This document shows positions 21,306 through 33,242 of a stretch of DNA of 64,000 nucleotides, one piece after another. Both the position numbers and the translations under genes were made by a program. The DNA lies in assembly GCA_963678675.1 (NCBI GenBank), contig OY783197.1:26471470-26535469 (forward strand), written 5' to 3'. Within the stretch, counting starts at the first letter, position 1, and every line of letters begins with the position of its first letter. Source of the DNA: Xiphydria camelus (Eukaryota > Arthropoda > Insecta > Hymenoptera > Xiphydriidae). The notes under the pieces were generated by a model, which saw nothing but the letters and a program-made list of their open reading frames with translations, was not told where the DNA came from and made no database searches.

Positions 21306-21420
21306 TTAACCATTCACCGGCATTGTGGGTCTTTGAAGACCCACGGTAGGCCCCTGTGTTTACGAATTCACCGGTATTACAGGGGACTACCAAATAAGGG
21401 CAATGCCAACGGTGGGTTAA
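21306..21420. mobile_element. piggyBac-like MITE bounded by TTAA
   Basis: TTAA at 21306-21309 and at 21417-21420 bound a 115-base element. The left end TTAACCATTCACCGGCATTG is mirrored by the right end CAATGCCAACGGTGGGTTAA. An internal palindrome, GTGGGTCTTTGAAGACCCAC, follows the left end. piggyBac elements insert at TTAA and usually begin TTAACCC-like, so this is a likely non-autonomous derivative. Confidence 0.78.
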
Positions 21421-21572
21421 TTATAAATCTGCGAAAGTATATTTAGGTATTTGACGAGTAAATGTAGCTTTACCCATTCGATGAGAATAATTACCCAACT
21501 CAGTGGAATAAATTTAATGTAGTACCTATACCTGAAACGCGCGAATAGAACATTTTTATCGTGAATTCATTT

Positions 21573-21821
21573 CACGGAAAAAAATATACCTATCACACAC
21601 ACACACACAGCATTTACAGAGTTTGTGGTAAATTTTCAAACGAGGCCAATTTATTGTCACGATAATTATAATTTTAGTACAAATTATATTAAAGCTTGTA
21701 GAAATTTCAAAATTGTTCCTGTATACTTTTTACTGGAATTGTAGTTATTGTAACAATAATTTGGCCTTGTCCCGAAATTTATTACAAGTTTTTTAAATGC
21801 TACGATTTATTTGTTTCCGTG
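21573..21821. mobile_element. MITE-2 copy carrying a (CA)n run
   Basis: The left end is CACGGAAAAAAATA, interrupted by a (CA)7 run at about 21594-21608, then AGCATTTACAGAGTTTGTGG and GAGGCCAATTTATTGTCACG. The right arm is the reverse complement: TTTGGCCTTGTCCCGAAATT, then AATGCTACGATTTATTTG and TTTCCGTG. Confidence 0.82.
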
Positions 21822-23537
21822 TTGCTACATGGGAAAGATAGTTGCAGTAGGTACCTATTTTTGTATTTATAAGTATATACCTATATATTTGATCCTAAGA
21901 TTCGATTTTATTTTCTATCCTCATCGTTGTCATTATTAAAATTGCAAATAAAAAACATACCGAGGACAATCATATTGAAAAATTGGCCCCTCATCGTCAT
22001 GAAAAGTAGTGGAAACGAGGGGCCGGCTTCCCGTTGCAGCCGTCACCGCGCGCGCGCGCGCGCGTCATCTCTTTCCTAGTTCTCCGACATCATTCAAATA
22101 AACCACTTCCCCGAGCACGTAACGTTAAACGGCTCTCCGATAGAAGTCCTTAACCACATTCGACGGATATCACAACACTCGCGCCGCCTCCCAAGAAAAT
22201 TCCACGCTTATCTCGCACGCGGGATATGTGGAACTTACCTACCTACACGCGCTTCGAGGGTATATCGCGTGGATATCATCTCTCCGCCGCCCGGCGCAAG
22301 TGACAAATCACCACTCGCAGCATTCCGTTTAGCGTTCGAGCGCGATATTATAAATCGCGTACATCCGTTCGGGGAACGTTAATTTGTCCGTTTTCAATTA
22401 GCGGCGAATAAATTCACCCGTTACTTCCTAAGTTCGCCGCACACGTACCCGACTCTTTCTCCTTCTCTCTCGCTCCCACTGCTTCCTTCGCGAGCTTTCT
22501 TTCCCACTCTTTCTTCCCGTTTCTCCTCTGCGCCCCCCTCCCGTCGGTCTTCCCTCGCTCCGCCAGTCCACCGCCCGGCGCGCTGGTTGCCGCGTCGCGT
22601 CTCTTTTAATGTCCCCCGATATATTTTTATAGCAGACACACACACACGATCGCGGCTCGATATCTCGCAACTCGACAGCCAACACCCAGACGATGTTGGT
22701 CCCAATAATTAATGGGTCGGCGTGAATACTACGACCTCTGGGATTGAATAATATTTAAATTATAATAAGCACAGCGCGCATATCAGTGGCTCGCCACGAG
22801 TCTATACCACCGACGACCGAAATCGGACGGCCTAATGCGCGCGCAACACGACACCTCTTCGGAGTCAAGTCGGACAACGGTGCTTACCGACACGCTACAT
22901 CATTCCGGGAGTGTCGAAAGCTCATTTGAATAAACAGGGGGACGGGAATCGGCGGGGGCGAGACCACCCTTAAAGCCGAGCCGGGCGAGCGAGCCACCGA
23001 ATTCCAATTAACCGCGAAAGAGACGTTTTTCTTCGGGCTTCCGAGACGCGCGTCGATGCGGGATTCCCCTGACGATCGACTGCCGCGTGCGACGCGACGA
23101 TGGGTGGGACTTTTTCCGAACGAAACGTAGCATTCGACCGCCGTCCTCGGCGCCACGAGGTGGTCTTCTGTTCCCGCTCGAGACAAATTTCTTCTTCGGC
23201 TTGTATAACTGGGTCGTGTTGTAGATACTGAATATTCGTTTGGTCGATTCGCGTAGATTTTCGTATCCTAAGAGACTTTTGCTGCTGTAGGTACTCCGTT
23301 ATCGGTCTCCTTTGGCTTCTCGTATTCACAGCTACGATTGGCTACTGCTTTGGACGTCACGGTGGCTAGATTCTTGTTTCAAGAGCGTGCATAGAATCAA
23401 AGAATCGCTCTTTGGCGATTTTACTTCTGGAGAATAAAGAAGGATAGTATGTTTTTTATTTTTCTCTACAAAATAAAATTTTCTCGGATTTGACGCAATG
23501 ATATTCCTTCGAGTCTATTTCTTCTCGCTGTCTATTT
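21822..23537. other. Noncoding stretch, CpG-rich at 22040-22900
   Basis: It contains a (CG)9 run at 22047-22064 and a CT-rich stretch near 22450-22560. A minus-strand GTAG|GTAAGTTCC donor-like match (plus 22233-22238) stands without supporting exon evidence. No gene recognised. Confidence 0.4.
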
Positions 23538-23612
23538 TTAACCCTCTACGATCAGACGTCCGTACAGTTTCGCGATGGTCACATATGGGTCAAATGGACC
23601 CGATTGTTTTTT
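23538..23612 (+). mobile_element. One-ended piggyBac-like remnant
   Basis: TTAACCCTCTACGATCAGAC begins at TTAA (23538-23541) and is followed by the small palindrome TGGGTCAAATGGACCC, the same architecture as the left end at 21306. No matching right end was found downstream, so it appears truncated. Confidence 0.4.
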
Positions 23613-23932
23613 AAATGATAGCCATATGAACAATATCCTTCCAATCTAGACCAACAAATTATGGAACATTATAAGAACATTATGGAACATCGAAACATCG
23701 TGCCAACGTAAGAAATGGAATGATAACATATTAAAAAACGATTTTGAATAAGTGAGTGTGTGAAAAATGAGCTGCTTCACTAAAAGTGTCATAATTTCTT
23801 TATTTTTTGGGTTTTCTTAATATAGGTAGTCTACGGATGATTCTCATAAGATATGGCACTATGAAGCAATAAATAGTTCTATAGTACACGTTTCAAAAAC
23901 GATTTTTTTCAAAGTCCGAAGAACGTTCATAG
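23613..23932. other. AT-rich noncoding stretch
   Basis: No gene or element recognised. Confidence 0.4.
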
Positions 23933-24023
23933 CCCAGACGGAAAAATGTTATATAATTTACATATTATCCATATGTAGTGTTGGCCATATATAGATCATA
24001 GGTATAGAATTTTTCCGCCTGGG
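23933..24023. mobile_element. MITE-3 copy, short form (91 bases)
   Basis: It is bounded by CCCAGACGGAAAAATGTTAT at the left and GAATTTTTCCGCCTGGG at the right. The arms contain ATATTATCCATATGT. It is internally deleted compared with the 196-base copy at 56350. Confidence 0.85.
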
Positions 24024-25311
24024 AGTAGATAGATACGAGTTTTAAGAAGAAACTATTTATGTAAAAAAACAAGTAGGTACAGTCAGTCTCAAATTTGAAA
24101 CCTGGGTCAAGTGAACTCTTGGCGACCTACACGTGGAAGCGTCGAAGCCTCTGCGGGGCCGTCGTCTCGCTCCCTTTCGTACGACTTTTCCGGGAGAAAT
24201 GATCGCAAAAATGCCCGTTTACCGACAATCGTCAATTAAACATTCCCCGTATTCGATCGTGAAAATACTCCGAGCCCGTTTCTCCAGCCGTCGCCGGGGC
24301 TTCTCACGTGGAAGAAGTGTCGAGGTCTCTCCGCGTGTCTGGCGTCCCCCTTTGTAGAGCGTGCTCGCCCGGGCAATTACCACTGGCGCGCTATAGCTGT
24401 ATACACGCTCGGTGCCCACGACATTATATACTCGGCAATGCCGCGGCGCTCGGGAATGGTAACAATGTATCCGAGAACGTGGAAGGCACGTTCGGAAAAC
24501 CGGCTCTTTGTGGACAATTAAGAAGAACCCGAGCGCGGTGTATATGGGCCAGTTGCGCAACGGAGTCGAGCGTTCTAAGGCGGCGCGCGGTAGTCCCTCG
24601 TTGTTGGCATAGGAGGTACGCTCGATCTCCCTCGTCGATTCCTACGTAGGTAACCCTGGCGAGCCGTGGAAAGAGCGCGAAGCGCGCGCGTAGGTATCGC
24701 GAACCGATGCGACGTTTCGTAATATTCCTTCCACGTGGGATACGCTGAAATGGAACAATTTTTCATTCGGCGTCCCACACGGACAGAAATTTTCGTTAAA
24801 AATTATCGTGAAATTCACGTAACCGTGGATCACGATGTCAACGACCAAATTTGTCCACGTGCGAATCGACTGTTTTTTAAGGAAAAACAAATGAGGTACT
24901 GAAACAGAGTGAGGGATGTGAATTTTTCCCGTGGTCTGCATTAAAATATTCGTTCTTTGCACGTCCCATGGTTACGCGATTTTCGCGGTAATTTTTCACC
25001 GACATTTTTCTCCGCGCACGAATGCCGTGACGCGACGGATCGCCGGGCGGGCGGGGGATACAATTTCAGAGGCCATTTTTCCTCGTCGCGAATAAAAAGA
25101 GCGGCGCGCGGACAAGGTTATATCCCTATGCGCGACGCGGAAAGGTATATGCATGGCCGAGAGAGAACGCACGCGGGCCACCGGGGGATCCGGGTCACAC
25201 GAAACATGTTCCACGGGCGTGTTTCGGTATTCCGAACGGCGTTCGCCGCCACGGCGACGCGACGGTTTAGTTGTCGCTCGCTCCGGCTGTGTATTCGCGC
25301 GCTATTTCGTT

Positions 25312-25332
25312 CGCGCGCGCGCGCGCGCGCGC
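25312..25332 (+). repeat. (CG)n run
   Basis: An alternating CG tract of 21 bases. Confidence 0.95.
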
Positions 25333-25389
25333 AGGGGAGAAGCGATCGGCTCGACGGGGACGTCCCCCACGTTTCGATCGCGCGCGGCG

Positions 25390-25420
25390 TCTCTCTCTCT
25401 CTCTCTCTCGTGTGTGTGTG
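25390..25420 (+). repeat. Compound (CT)10 and (GT)5 microsatellite
   Basis: A perfect CT tract passes directly into GTGTGTGTG. Confidence 0.92.
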
Positions 25421-26012
25421 ATCGGGTGCCGCGCGCGCGATAACCTGAAATAATATTCCGTTATCCAAAATACAGTTTCGCGGCGGAGGTATAACTTCGT
25501 GCCGGCCACCTGCGGGTAAGCTGGGAGCGTCACGACGCCGCCGTCGGGCGAGTTACGGGCACAAATCACGCGATTCGTAATTGCTACCACACGACTTCCC
25601 GATTTCGCGTGGAGGCAACCTGTCCCCCTCCCCTCCCGCCCCTCTCAGTACTTCCGACACACGTGCACCATCACGTATGTCGGATGGAAATCCATAAAAG
25701 CGTATTTCGGGCTTCGCCGAGAATGTGGACGGACGTCGTCGCGACTGGGAGGATAAATATTTGATAAGTCGGCTTCGTTTCTCGGGCGGCTGTATCGATA
25801 TTCGGAGGACGCGATCGAATCGCGATCTCGGAGTGCCGGCTTGGCGCCGCGGCGCGGACTTTGCGTTTGACGGGTATTGTGGTGGATTTTCGAAATTCTA
25901 TATATTATAAGTTGTTCGCAAATCGATGTAATCTCATAATAGCATATGTTCTATATTTATTTTTTAATTTTTTTATTAGAAATAGAAAAGTAGTTATGAA
26001 AAACCGATTGCG

Positions 26013-26240
26013 TACACTGTGAAAAAATGGCATTGGATATAATTCTATACAAAGTAGTATTTTATCCAGTAGGTGATTATGAAAATTAATAGCTATATTC
26101 CGTCGTGAAATTTAGAAGGGAAATTTCATGAGGAAATGTATGAAAATATATATATAATTTATGACAATAAGTTATAAATGTGAATAATAAATATGAATTA
26201 TAATAGTAAAAGTGTATTACAAATAAGTTTTACAGTGTAT
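26013..26240. mobile_element. MITE with TACACTGTGAAAA termini
   Basis: TACACTGTGAAAAAATGG at the left is mirrored by AATAAGTTTTACAGTGTATA at the right. The interior is AT-rich and noncoding. Only the outer 15-20 bases pair clearly, so the element is old or only terminally repeated. Confidence 0.6.
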
Positions 26241-28545
26241 AGGTATTCGATTGAACTTGTAAAAAAAAATTTGAAAAAGCAAAACACAAGTCCATCCACT
26301 TGCGTGCCAACCGTCGATTTAAAATGAAAAAAGAAAGAATCTCGCGACTTCTCCGTCCGCTATTCAAGCTTTTCGCATCGGCGCCGACTAAACACTTTTT
26401 TTCCCTGCGGACCGTTCCAAAATTCCTCGCGTCCTCGCGCCCGAAAAGTCGTCAAATCGCGCGACGCGACATCGCCGGCCGAAACGATGGACTTTCACGC
26501 CATCCGAATTAACGTCGTCGACGCGCGAGACGACCCGTTAGTTACCAACACTCGCGCGGACCCGGACCGTGTCAAGGGGCATTCGAGAGATCCATCATTT
26601 TTTCCTCTCTCTCTCTCTCTCGAGTCTACCTCCCATCTCCCCCCTCCCCCGACCGCCCCCTTCCACGAACGTCCTGTAAAAGTTGAACGCTGTATCTGTA
26701 ATTCGCATCGCGGCGCGCGAGAACCCTTACACACGCGCGCGCACTCCCACACGCGCGCCGTAAATGGCCGGGGCTGCGCGTCCGAGTGTTACCGCTGCAG
26801 TTTCTACCCCGCGTGATACATACACGCGTAGGTATATCACCCGTACGACGTATCGCCACCGCGCGCTGTTCTCTAGGTATTGCTTTAGGCCTCCCCTGCC
26901 GCCCCGCGCCGCGTAGGTGGCGCGGCATGCACGTTGAGTTTCATTCGCTCTCGTTCGCGCGCGGGGGTTAGGGCGGTCGGCCCGTTAAAAGCATTCCCCG
27001 CTACCGCCGTAATTGCGGATATATGGCGCGGCCGGCGAGGCGAGCCGCGCGGGTCCCGAATAGAAGAACACTCGCCGAAATGAGCCGGAATTGACCAACA
27101 AACAATAATAGCTACCATAGCAGTTCTCCGTTCGTCTCCCCTCGCTACACGCGCGGCACCGTTGCTCCGCGCCGGGGAAAGGAAGAGAGCCGCCCGCCCG
27201 CCGGCGCTGCGAGTGTGTCGGAGCGCTCTTTGGGCGCGGGTATGTGTTCGTGCGTCCGTGCCGAGCGCGCTGCTCGGGCCCCGGTCGGTACGTCAGTGTG
27301 TGGGCGCACCTCGCGCGCGTCCGTGTGCTGGCTGCCGGCGTGTTTCCCGCGCGCGCCTCGCCTTCCTCCTCGCTCTCCGCCACAATCGCATCAACATCGC
27401 ACTTCATAACCCTACAGTGTTTTCTCGCGGCTCGATCTTGATACCTCTCTCGCGCGCGCACCGCCGCGCGGATCCGCGTGGCGCTTCTGGCGAAAAGTAC
27501 CTATAGCACAGGCGTGCGAACGCGCGAGTCGTATTCTCGCGCGGTACGCGTGTTGGTACCGCACGTACCGCTTTGCTCGTGATATCGCGCGCACTCTCGT
27601 CCCCTCTCTCTCTCTCTCTCTTTCTGTTTCGCCCGGCGAGTGCAGCAGGCTCTTTCGTCACGCTTCGGGGGATGCGCCGCAAGAGTCCCGCCGATGGACG
27701 TCGAACGGGATGGCGAGTTCTGAAAAGGTATTTGTTGGTTAGATCGGGGGGTTTTTGGTTTTTATTTTTTTTCGTATAGTGTGGGAACGATTGATGTGTC
27801 GCAGGGAAAGAAAAAAATAGCAATTTTTAACGCTAGATCCGGTAGCGCTGAATCTCGAGCTCATTTTCAAGAATTTATACGGATTGCACTTTTCTTTGGA
27901 CTCCGAAAATATGTACTTATATCTTGGAAATAATTGATGCTTGCAAATTATTGGAGAATTTTTATTCTTCGGAACGCCTCGCGCATTCATTTCCGTTATT
28001 TAACGTCGCAATTAATTTTTAACGACCTAGCATAAATATCAGCTCCCGTGATCACGCGATATTTTAAGAAATCCCAACGATCTTCGAACAGAAATACAGT
28101 CTCTCTGTGCTAATATATCGTAGTATGGATGATATTGACGACGCTAGGAATTAACGGCAGTTGCATCACGCGCGCTGAATATGAGATCACCTTCTTGCAA
28201 CCATGGAACTTGCCTTATCAGATTGTACCTTCGTTCGATTGTACCCTCATCTCTCATCTTGCGCCAGGCTCATTCTCGAATATCTCTGGAAGTGAAAGTA
28301 TATGGCATATGAATTTCAATTTTTTTCAGGATGATTATAATACATTTATGTTTAAAATCGCCACGATGAAAATAATTTATTTTAGCTACGTTTTAGATTG
28401 AGGTTAAATCAGAACTAAGTTACCCTTTTTTTTACCTTTTCATGTTAAAATTCAGTGTAGATATTTTTATCTACAGCAATTCAACCAACTTTAAGTTTGA
28501 AGCGTATATCTACATAGTTGGAAATTTCGTGTTGGAATCGGTTCA
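26241..28545. other. CpG-rich block (26290-27720) followed by AT-rich DNA
   Basis: The CpG-rich part includes CT tracts near 26605 and 27604 and an arthropod-initiator-like TCAGTGTG at 27293. A 90-codon frame at 28129 is less biased than its neighbours but has no ATG at its start and no family signature. No gene called. Confidence 0.35.
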
Positions 28546-28690
28546 TTCATTTTTGTATGCTAAAATCAATCGATTCTTTGTGTTAGTCCAACATTATCTA
28601 TGTTGAAATTAACACAGAAATTATTAAATTAACACGAAGAATCAGTTGATTTTAAAATACAACACAAAAGTTTTCAATTCTTTATAGTCA
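28546..28690. mobile_element. MITE with paired arms, related copy at 17840
   Basis: The left arm CATTTTTGTATGCTAAAATC, then AATCGATTCTTTGTGTTAG, pairs with the right arm TTAACACGAAGAATCAGTTG, then ATTTTAAAATACAACACAAA. A short loop near 28600 separates them. The outer boundary is uncertain; similar sequence extends left to about 28460. Confidence 0.68.
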
Positions 28691-29315
28691 GCCTGACTGG
28701 ATCAAAGTTGAAGCACAAATAATATCATTAAGCTTTGCTCCAAACTTTAATATAACATCGTTAGAAATCTCTGTAGCAATTCCACCATAGTTATCGGTCA
28801 CTGTATCAAGCTCTCGAATGCGACGAGAATCACAATGAATTTTTAATCAACTTCCAGAAAAATAGGTACCTACTTATTTGCCACACCCAATAAAAAGCCG
28901 ACTGAAAATTGATTCCATCTTTAATCCCACCCGACATTTCGATTTAATCCAAAGTAGCCCAAAAAGAGCCAAAAGAAATAATCTCTCCAGCACGCGCGAA
29001 AACCGGAATTTTTCTCCATTTCCTCTCGACGATCCTCGCATTCCCCTCGTTCCCCGGCGTAAAAATCCATTTTTTAACCCACGGCAAGAATTCCCCATAG
29101 CCCATACACACGCGAGAACCGTGACTCTCGAACCGCGGTGAGGTGAGGCTCCGCCGCTGTTCGCCCTTGGGCCAGTGGGTGGTTGGGGCCGGGTCCGCGT
29201 TCCCGCGTGCAGGATTGGTCGGACGTTTGACAGTTGACGGATGACGAGGCGGCCTCTCTCTCTATCTCTCTCGCTTCTCCCCTTTTACGCCCTCGGCGCG
29301 CGCGCGGTCTTCGGC

Positions 29316-29364
<49 letters not shown>

Positions 29365-29926
29365 CGGGTTTTAAGCCTCGGCGCGCGTCCATTACTCGCG
29401 CGGCTAGAAGCAGCGGCGCGCTGCGGGTGAGGGCCCCGCGTGTAACGGGATTATTAACCGCGCGGAGATGGGCGTACGCGCGCGAGTGCCTTTTTTTTCA
29501 CGGTGACGCGACCGTGGCAAATCGCGTCGTCGGAGGTATATTCATTCGGCGGGCGAATCGGGGCCGCATTGATGATGCGCGAGCGAGATAAACGCGTTCG
29601 GGGATGGGAGAATTCGCCCGTGAAGCGTGAGACGCGCGATTTATCAGGGGGTTGCATTGAAAGCCGCTGTTTTTTTCTTGTTTCGAAAACATTATGTCTT
29701 AATAAAATGTGTGAACACATTAATCAAAGTATTTGTCTTCGGAGGCTATAATCTTTCCCCACTTTTCTGGCAGAAGTGGAATTCCGCGACGAAAGATTTG
29801 TCTGCTTTTTGGGCTGATCGACTGGGCAACCCAATTTTTGACTTCTTAGTAATCATGGAAGTGTGTATCTTCCGAGTCATGTTGCATCGCGATCTAAATA
29901 AATGATAATCACTCGCGACCACGCTG
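28691..29926. other. Noncoding stretch, CpG-rich at 29100-29640
   Basis: It contains a long GA tract at 29321-29361 between CG-alternating sequences. No gene recognised. Confidence 0.4.
29321..29361 (+). repeat. (GA)20 microsatellite
   Basis: A perfect GA tract of 41 bases, one of the two longest dinucleotide repeats in the window. Confidence 0.96.
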
Positions 29927-30127
29927 CACTGAGAAAAAAAAAGATTAAAAGAAAAGAAAAGATTCTGTTAGAAGGATAATCTGAGTACGAAAGGTAAAAT
30001 ACATCAAAAATTAAACTTCCACGGTTTACAATTTAACCTTCCTTAGGATAATTTTGGATCTATTTTACTTTTCGTACTCAGATGATCCTTCCAACAGAAT
30101 AATTTTGAATCTTTCTTTTTTTCAGTG
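29927..30127. mobile_element. MITE-1 copy 2
   Basis: CACTGAGAAAAAAAAAGATT begins the element and TTCTTTTTTTCAGTG ends it. The arms carry TCTGTTAGAAGGATAATCTG and its mirror CAGATGATCCTTCCAACAG. A small AAAAG duplication sits in the left arm. Confidence 0.9.
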
Positions 30128-30414
30128 TGAGTGCGGGAGAACTTTCCATTCAAGCTCCATCAATGTTTCTTTCCTGATTGAATCTTGATGAGATATGTCC
30201 ATAATTTAGAGTGATACAAGAAATATTAGTCGCTACGCACGATGTAAGTAGTCAGATCCATCTACAGGAGAGCGCAGCGGCTTTTAATGTAACCTCCTAA
30301 TATATGTAACGAGTTCGAGGCGCACGCGAGATTTCGCTGTACCTTTTCGCCGCCGCGCTACGAAGGCGCGTGACGTGCTCGATCTTCGAAGAGCTCCGAA
30401 GGTTCGGTGAGTCG

Positions 30415-30450
30415 AGCAGCAGCAGCAGAAGGAGGAGGAGGAGGAGGAGG
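30415..30450 (+). repeat. (AGC)n and (GGA)7 trinucleotide repeats
   Basis: An AGC run of four to five units is followed after one or two bases by seven GGA units. Confidence 0.9.
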
Positions 30451-30609
30451 GTGGACCGCGCGAGACGTGGAACAGACCACCTCTCCCCGTTCCGGGTGGC
30501 GAACAACGGCCGCGGCGACGACAGCGTCGCGGCCGTCGGCTTTCGGGGGGGCTCGGGAAAAGGGAGATTTTTTCTTTGATCTTTCGAGATACCGGTTTCC
30601 CCACCCCGT

Positions 30610-30628
30610 CTTTCTTTCTTTCTTTCTT
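30610..30628 (+). repeat. (TTTC)n tetranucleotide repeat
   Basis: About five TTTC units. Confidence 0.9.
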
Positions 30629-30680
30629 CCACCGTCCTTGTTGCTCAAGCCCTTGCTCTACATTTTTTTTTTCGTCAATA

Positions 30681-31106
30681 CACTGAGAGAAATATGAAGT
30701 AAATTTGACTAAATCGGCTGTTAGTTAACTCGGTTGCAGCACAATCCTGATCTCTTGTTACCATAATCAGAATATCACAGTTTAGAACAACTGTACACTG
30801 AGAAAAAATGTAGTACCTAGATTTGACTAAATTAGCGATCACGGGCGGGGAACGTAGATCTAGTTATCTGAATCAATAATTCGCTAAAATTGGCTACAGC
30901 TGATTTTCGCCAAACAGTTTTTATAATCATTATAACCATTTCATTAAATTCAAATAACTTGATCGGCGTTCCCCGCTCGGAACCTACGACTTAGTCAGAG
31001 ATCCACTATTTTTTTTCTCTGTGCAGGGTTATAGTCGGTGCCAAAATCGACCACGATTTCTAGTTACTTAAATGATGGTTCCTTCAATCGGATTTTTCTC
31101 CCAATG
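30681..31106. mobile_element. MITE-5 copy split by MITE-6
   Basis: The left half (30681-30795) begins CACTGAGAGAAATATGAAG and carries CCTGATCTCTTGTTACCATA, then ATCAGAATATCACAG. The right half (31024-31106) carries GGTGCCAAAATCGACCACGA, then TTTCTAGTTAC and a CGGATTTTTCTC end. The two halves are contiguous in the copy at 57571-57764, so the middle is a later insertion. Boundaries are accurate to about 10 bases. Confidence 0.85.
30796..31023. mobile_element. MITE-6, nested inside MITE-5
   Basis: CACTGAGAAAAAATGTAGTA, then CTAGATTTGACTAAATT, begins the element. The right end is the reverse complement: GACTTAGTCAGAGATCCACT, then a T-run and CTCTGTG. GCGGGGAACG at the left pairs with CGTTCCCCGC at the right. 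It starts with the same CACTGAG terminus as its host element. Confidence 0.86.
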
Positions 31107-31625
31107 TCCTGAATTCGCACGACGAAATTTCGTCATGGCTTTTCGTGCAGGGCACGATACGTGAAATTTACGTGTAACTTCGTCTCATCGCTCGATAAGA
31201 TCTCCCGAAGCATCCGGCATCGGCCAACTGGCGACGTCAGCCGTAAAACAGTTATGCGGGCTAATTGGTCCCCGTCCGATCTCCCCCCGAGCTCGCACGC
31301 CCCACACTATACGGTCCTCCCTTTTTACCCATATTATGATTTCCTCCTTTTTCTGATAGCCCATCGCCGTCTCCGCGGCGCGGGATGAGTTACAGCCTCC
31401 GCGAAGAGTATTACTACCTGTCCGACGGAGCTGCATCCCCCGCCGCTCGCTATCATTTATCTTCTCTCCCCCGAGATCGTTATACTTGCGTCCGTCGGCT
31501 ATCGATGCGCGAGATGACGGAAAATGGTCGGTCTCCCGTGCAGTCGACTATTCGATTTTGCCCGGGGATCGTGCCTTTTTTTGCGATGGGATAGGTTATG
31601 GTATCGATTCTGCATTGGCGCGTGA
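31107..31625. other. Noncoding stretch
   Basis: Mixed composition. No gene or repeat recognised. Confidence 0.4.
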
Positions 31626-31860
31626 TACACGGAGAAAAGTTCATGGTAACCGTTCTCACAAGTCATGCGGTAAGATTGAATTATTGCGGCATATGACGTT
31701 CAGTATCATAAATATGTCGATATTTATTAAAAGTATAACCGCACTTGATATATTTTTAGTAAATATCGAGGTATTTCTGGTACCGAATGTCATATGTGGC
31801 AACAGTTCAGTCTTGCCACATGAATTGTGAGAATAGTTATCACAAACTTTTATCCGTGCA
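31626..31860. mobile_element. Foldback element, near-complete hairpin
   Basis: From TACACGGAGAAAAGTTCATG the left arm runs about 115 bases and pairs with the right arm ending AACTTTTATCCGTGCA. Paired blocks include GCGGCATATGACGTTCAGTA with TACCGAATGTCATATGTGGC and ATGTCGATATTTATTAAAAG with TTTTTAGTAAATATCGAGGT. Almost no unpaired loop remains. The CACGGA terminus resembles MITE-2 but the arms differ. Confidence 0.88.
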
Positions 31861-33242
31861 GTATATTCGAATAATGTATTTTATTGACCTTTCGCGCTAA
31901 CCGTTTTACAGCTCATCAGACTTTTATCGTACGTCGTCGAAACATTTTACAGCAGTTGCGCGGCAGCATTTCAGTTTAATCTCGTCCGAAATTAATATTC
32001 CCGAAGAAATTCCACCGAAAATAACTAAAGTAATTAAAAAGAAACCCGTTGCCTATAAAATTCTCACCGCGTGACCCTGACCGCCACTCTCTCCCCTCCC
32101 TCTCGTTCCCCTCGATTAGCGCGCTCATACGCATGTTGCACCTCGCGAGAGTTTTTACGACGCCGCAGCGCGGCGCTTACAAATAGGCGTCGAGGGGATA
32201 ACATAGCTATTTGCTAGTCACGAGACGACCGACCGACCGTTCGAGTGGTTACCGTGCGCGGCGTTCTGCACTCGCAGGGGGTCCGAGAGAAAAAAGGAGG
32301 GCGATAAAAATGCACTCCGCTCCCTTCCGCAAACGCGCGCGCGCACGATCGATCGGCAAGGTAAACACTGCCGCCCGACGTTCCTTCTTTCCTCGCGCGC
32401 CGCTTTCAATTGCGGCGCGGCGCTTCATCTATATTCCGTCCGGCGCGTGCAATTTCACGCGAGCGCCGCACACCGCGCGTCGATCGGGCGGGCAAGGCGC
32501 GCGCGCGCGCGAGTAGTTGGCCGATACAAAAACGGACGTTCCTTCACGTGCTCCCAACCCGTATTAATAATAGACATTCGTAACTGGCAAGTCACGGCGA
32601 CCACCCAAACATCGCGAACGGCGATTCCGCGTGGAAGGCCAGCCGGCGGTCCGATTGGTATTACGAGAACGGAGTAGGTCGATCGGGCTGATTGCTAAGC
32701 AGCGCCACGCGCCGGACAGACGAACCGCTTACGGAAAAGGCGACGGGACCGCCCGCGGTGGGAGTACAGTCGTCACTCGAATCTGCTATACCATTTATGC
32801 GCGCTGATAAACAAAAGAAGCAGCGCGACGTACATAGTTGCGCGCGCGAGTACCCGGGGGATCGCCGCGGATAAATATCTTGGCGCTAGCGCGAGCGACG
32901 GACTTTTCAGATTGTTGGTTATGCGCGTTCGCGTTTGGTTCTCAGCGCGATGTAGATTTTCGAGGAGAAATGGAAATGGTTCGTAGGAAGAAGGATCATT
33001 GATACCAGATGTGAAAGGAGAATGCATTAAATCGCTTATTTCAAATGTACCATTTCAAACCGTAGGTACTTGTATTATACGTTCCAATAACTATCGTTAA
33101 ATCGAATTCCAACGTTGTTTGAGAACAGATCTAAAATTTTAGTTTAAGTAGATATTAATCGTCTTTCAATTTTTGTATGTTGTGTGAGACTAAATGAGGA
33201 GCAGCTTATCAAAACTTAAGGATAAGTTACTTCTCAAGTGTA
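31861..33242. other. Noncoding stretch, CpG-rich at 32080-32960
   Basis: CpG-dense, with CG-alternating runs near 32335 and 32495. Open frames are compositional. No gene recognised. Confidence 0.4.

Larger units (their letters stand above)
24024..26012. other. Large CpG-rich block with CG and CT runs
   Basis: CpG-dense at 24130-24690 and 25000-25880. It includes the CG run at 25312-25332 and the CT and GT runs at 25390-25420. Frames are open on both strands. Possibly a promoter or 5' exon area; no specific signal stands out. Confidence 0.35.
30128..30680. other. Noncoding stretch with AGC, GGA and TTTC repeats
   Basis: CpG-rich at 30290-30560. GAAGGTTCG|GTGAGTCGAG near 30404 resembles a donor site but has no supporting exon. 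The trinucleotide runs at 30415-30450 and a TTTC run at 30610-30628 are the main features. Confidence 0.4.

Noticed and set aside
28129..28401. 90-codon plus-strand frame with less biased composition
   Set aside because: No ATG at the start, no splice signals at its ends and no recognisable family.
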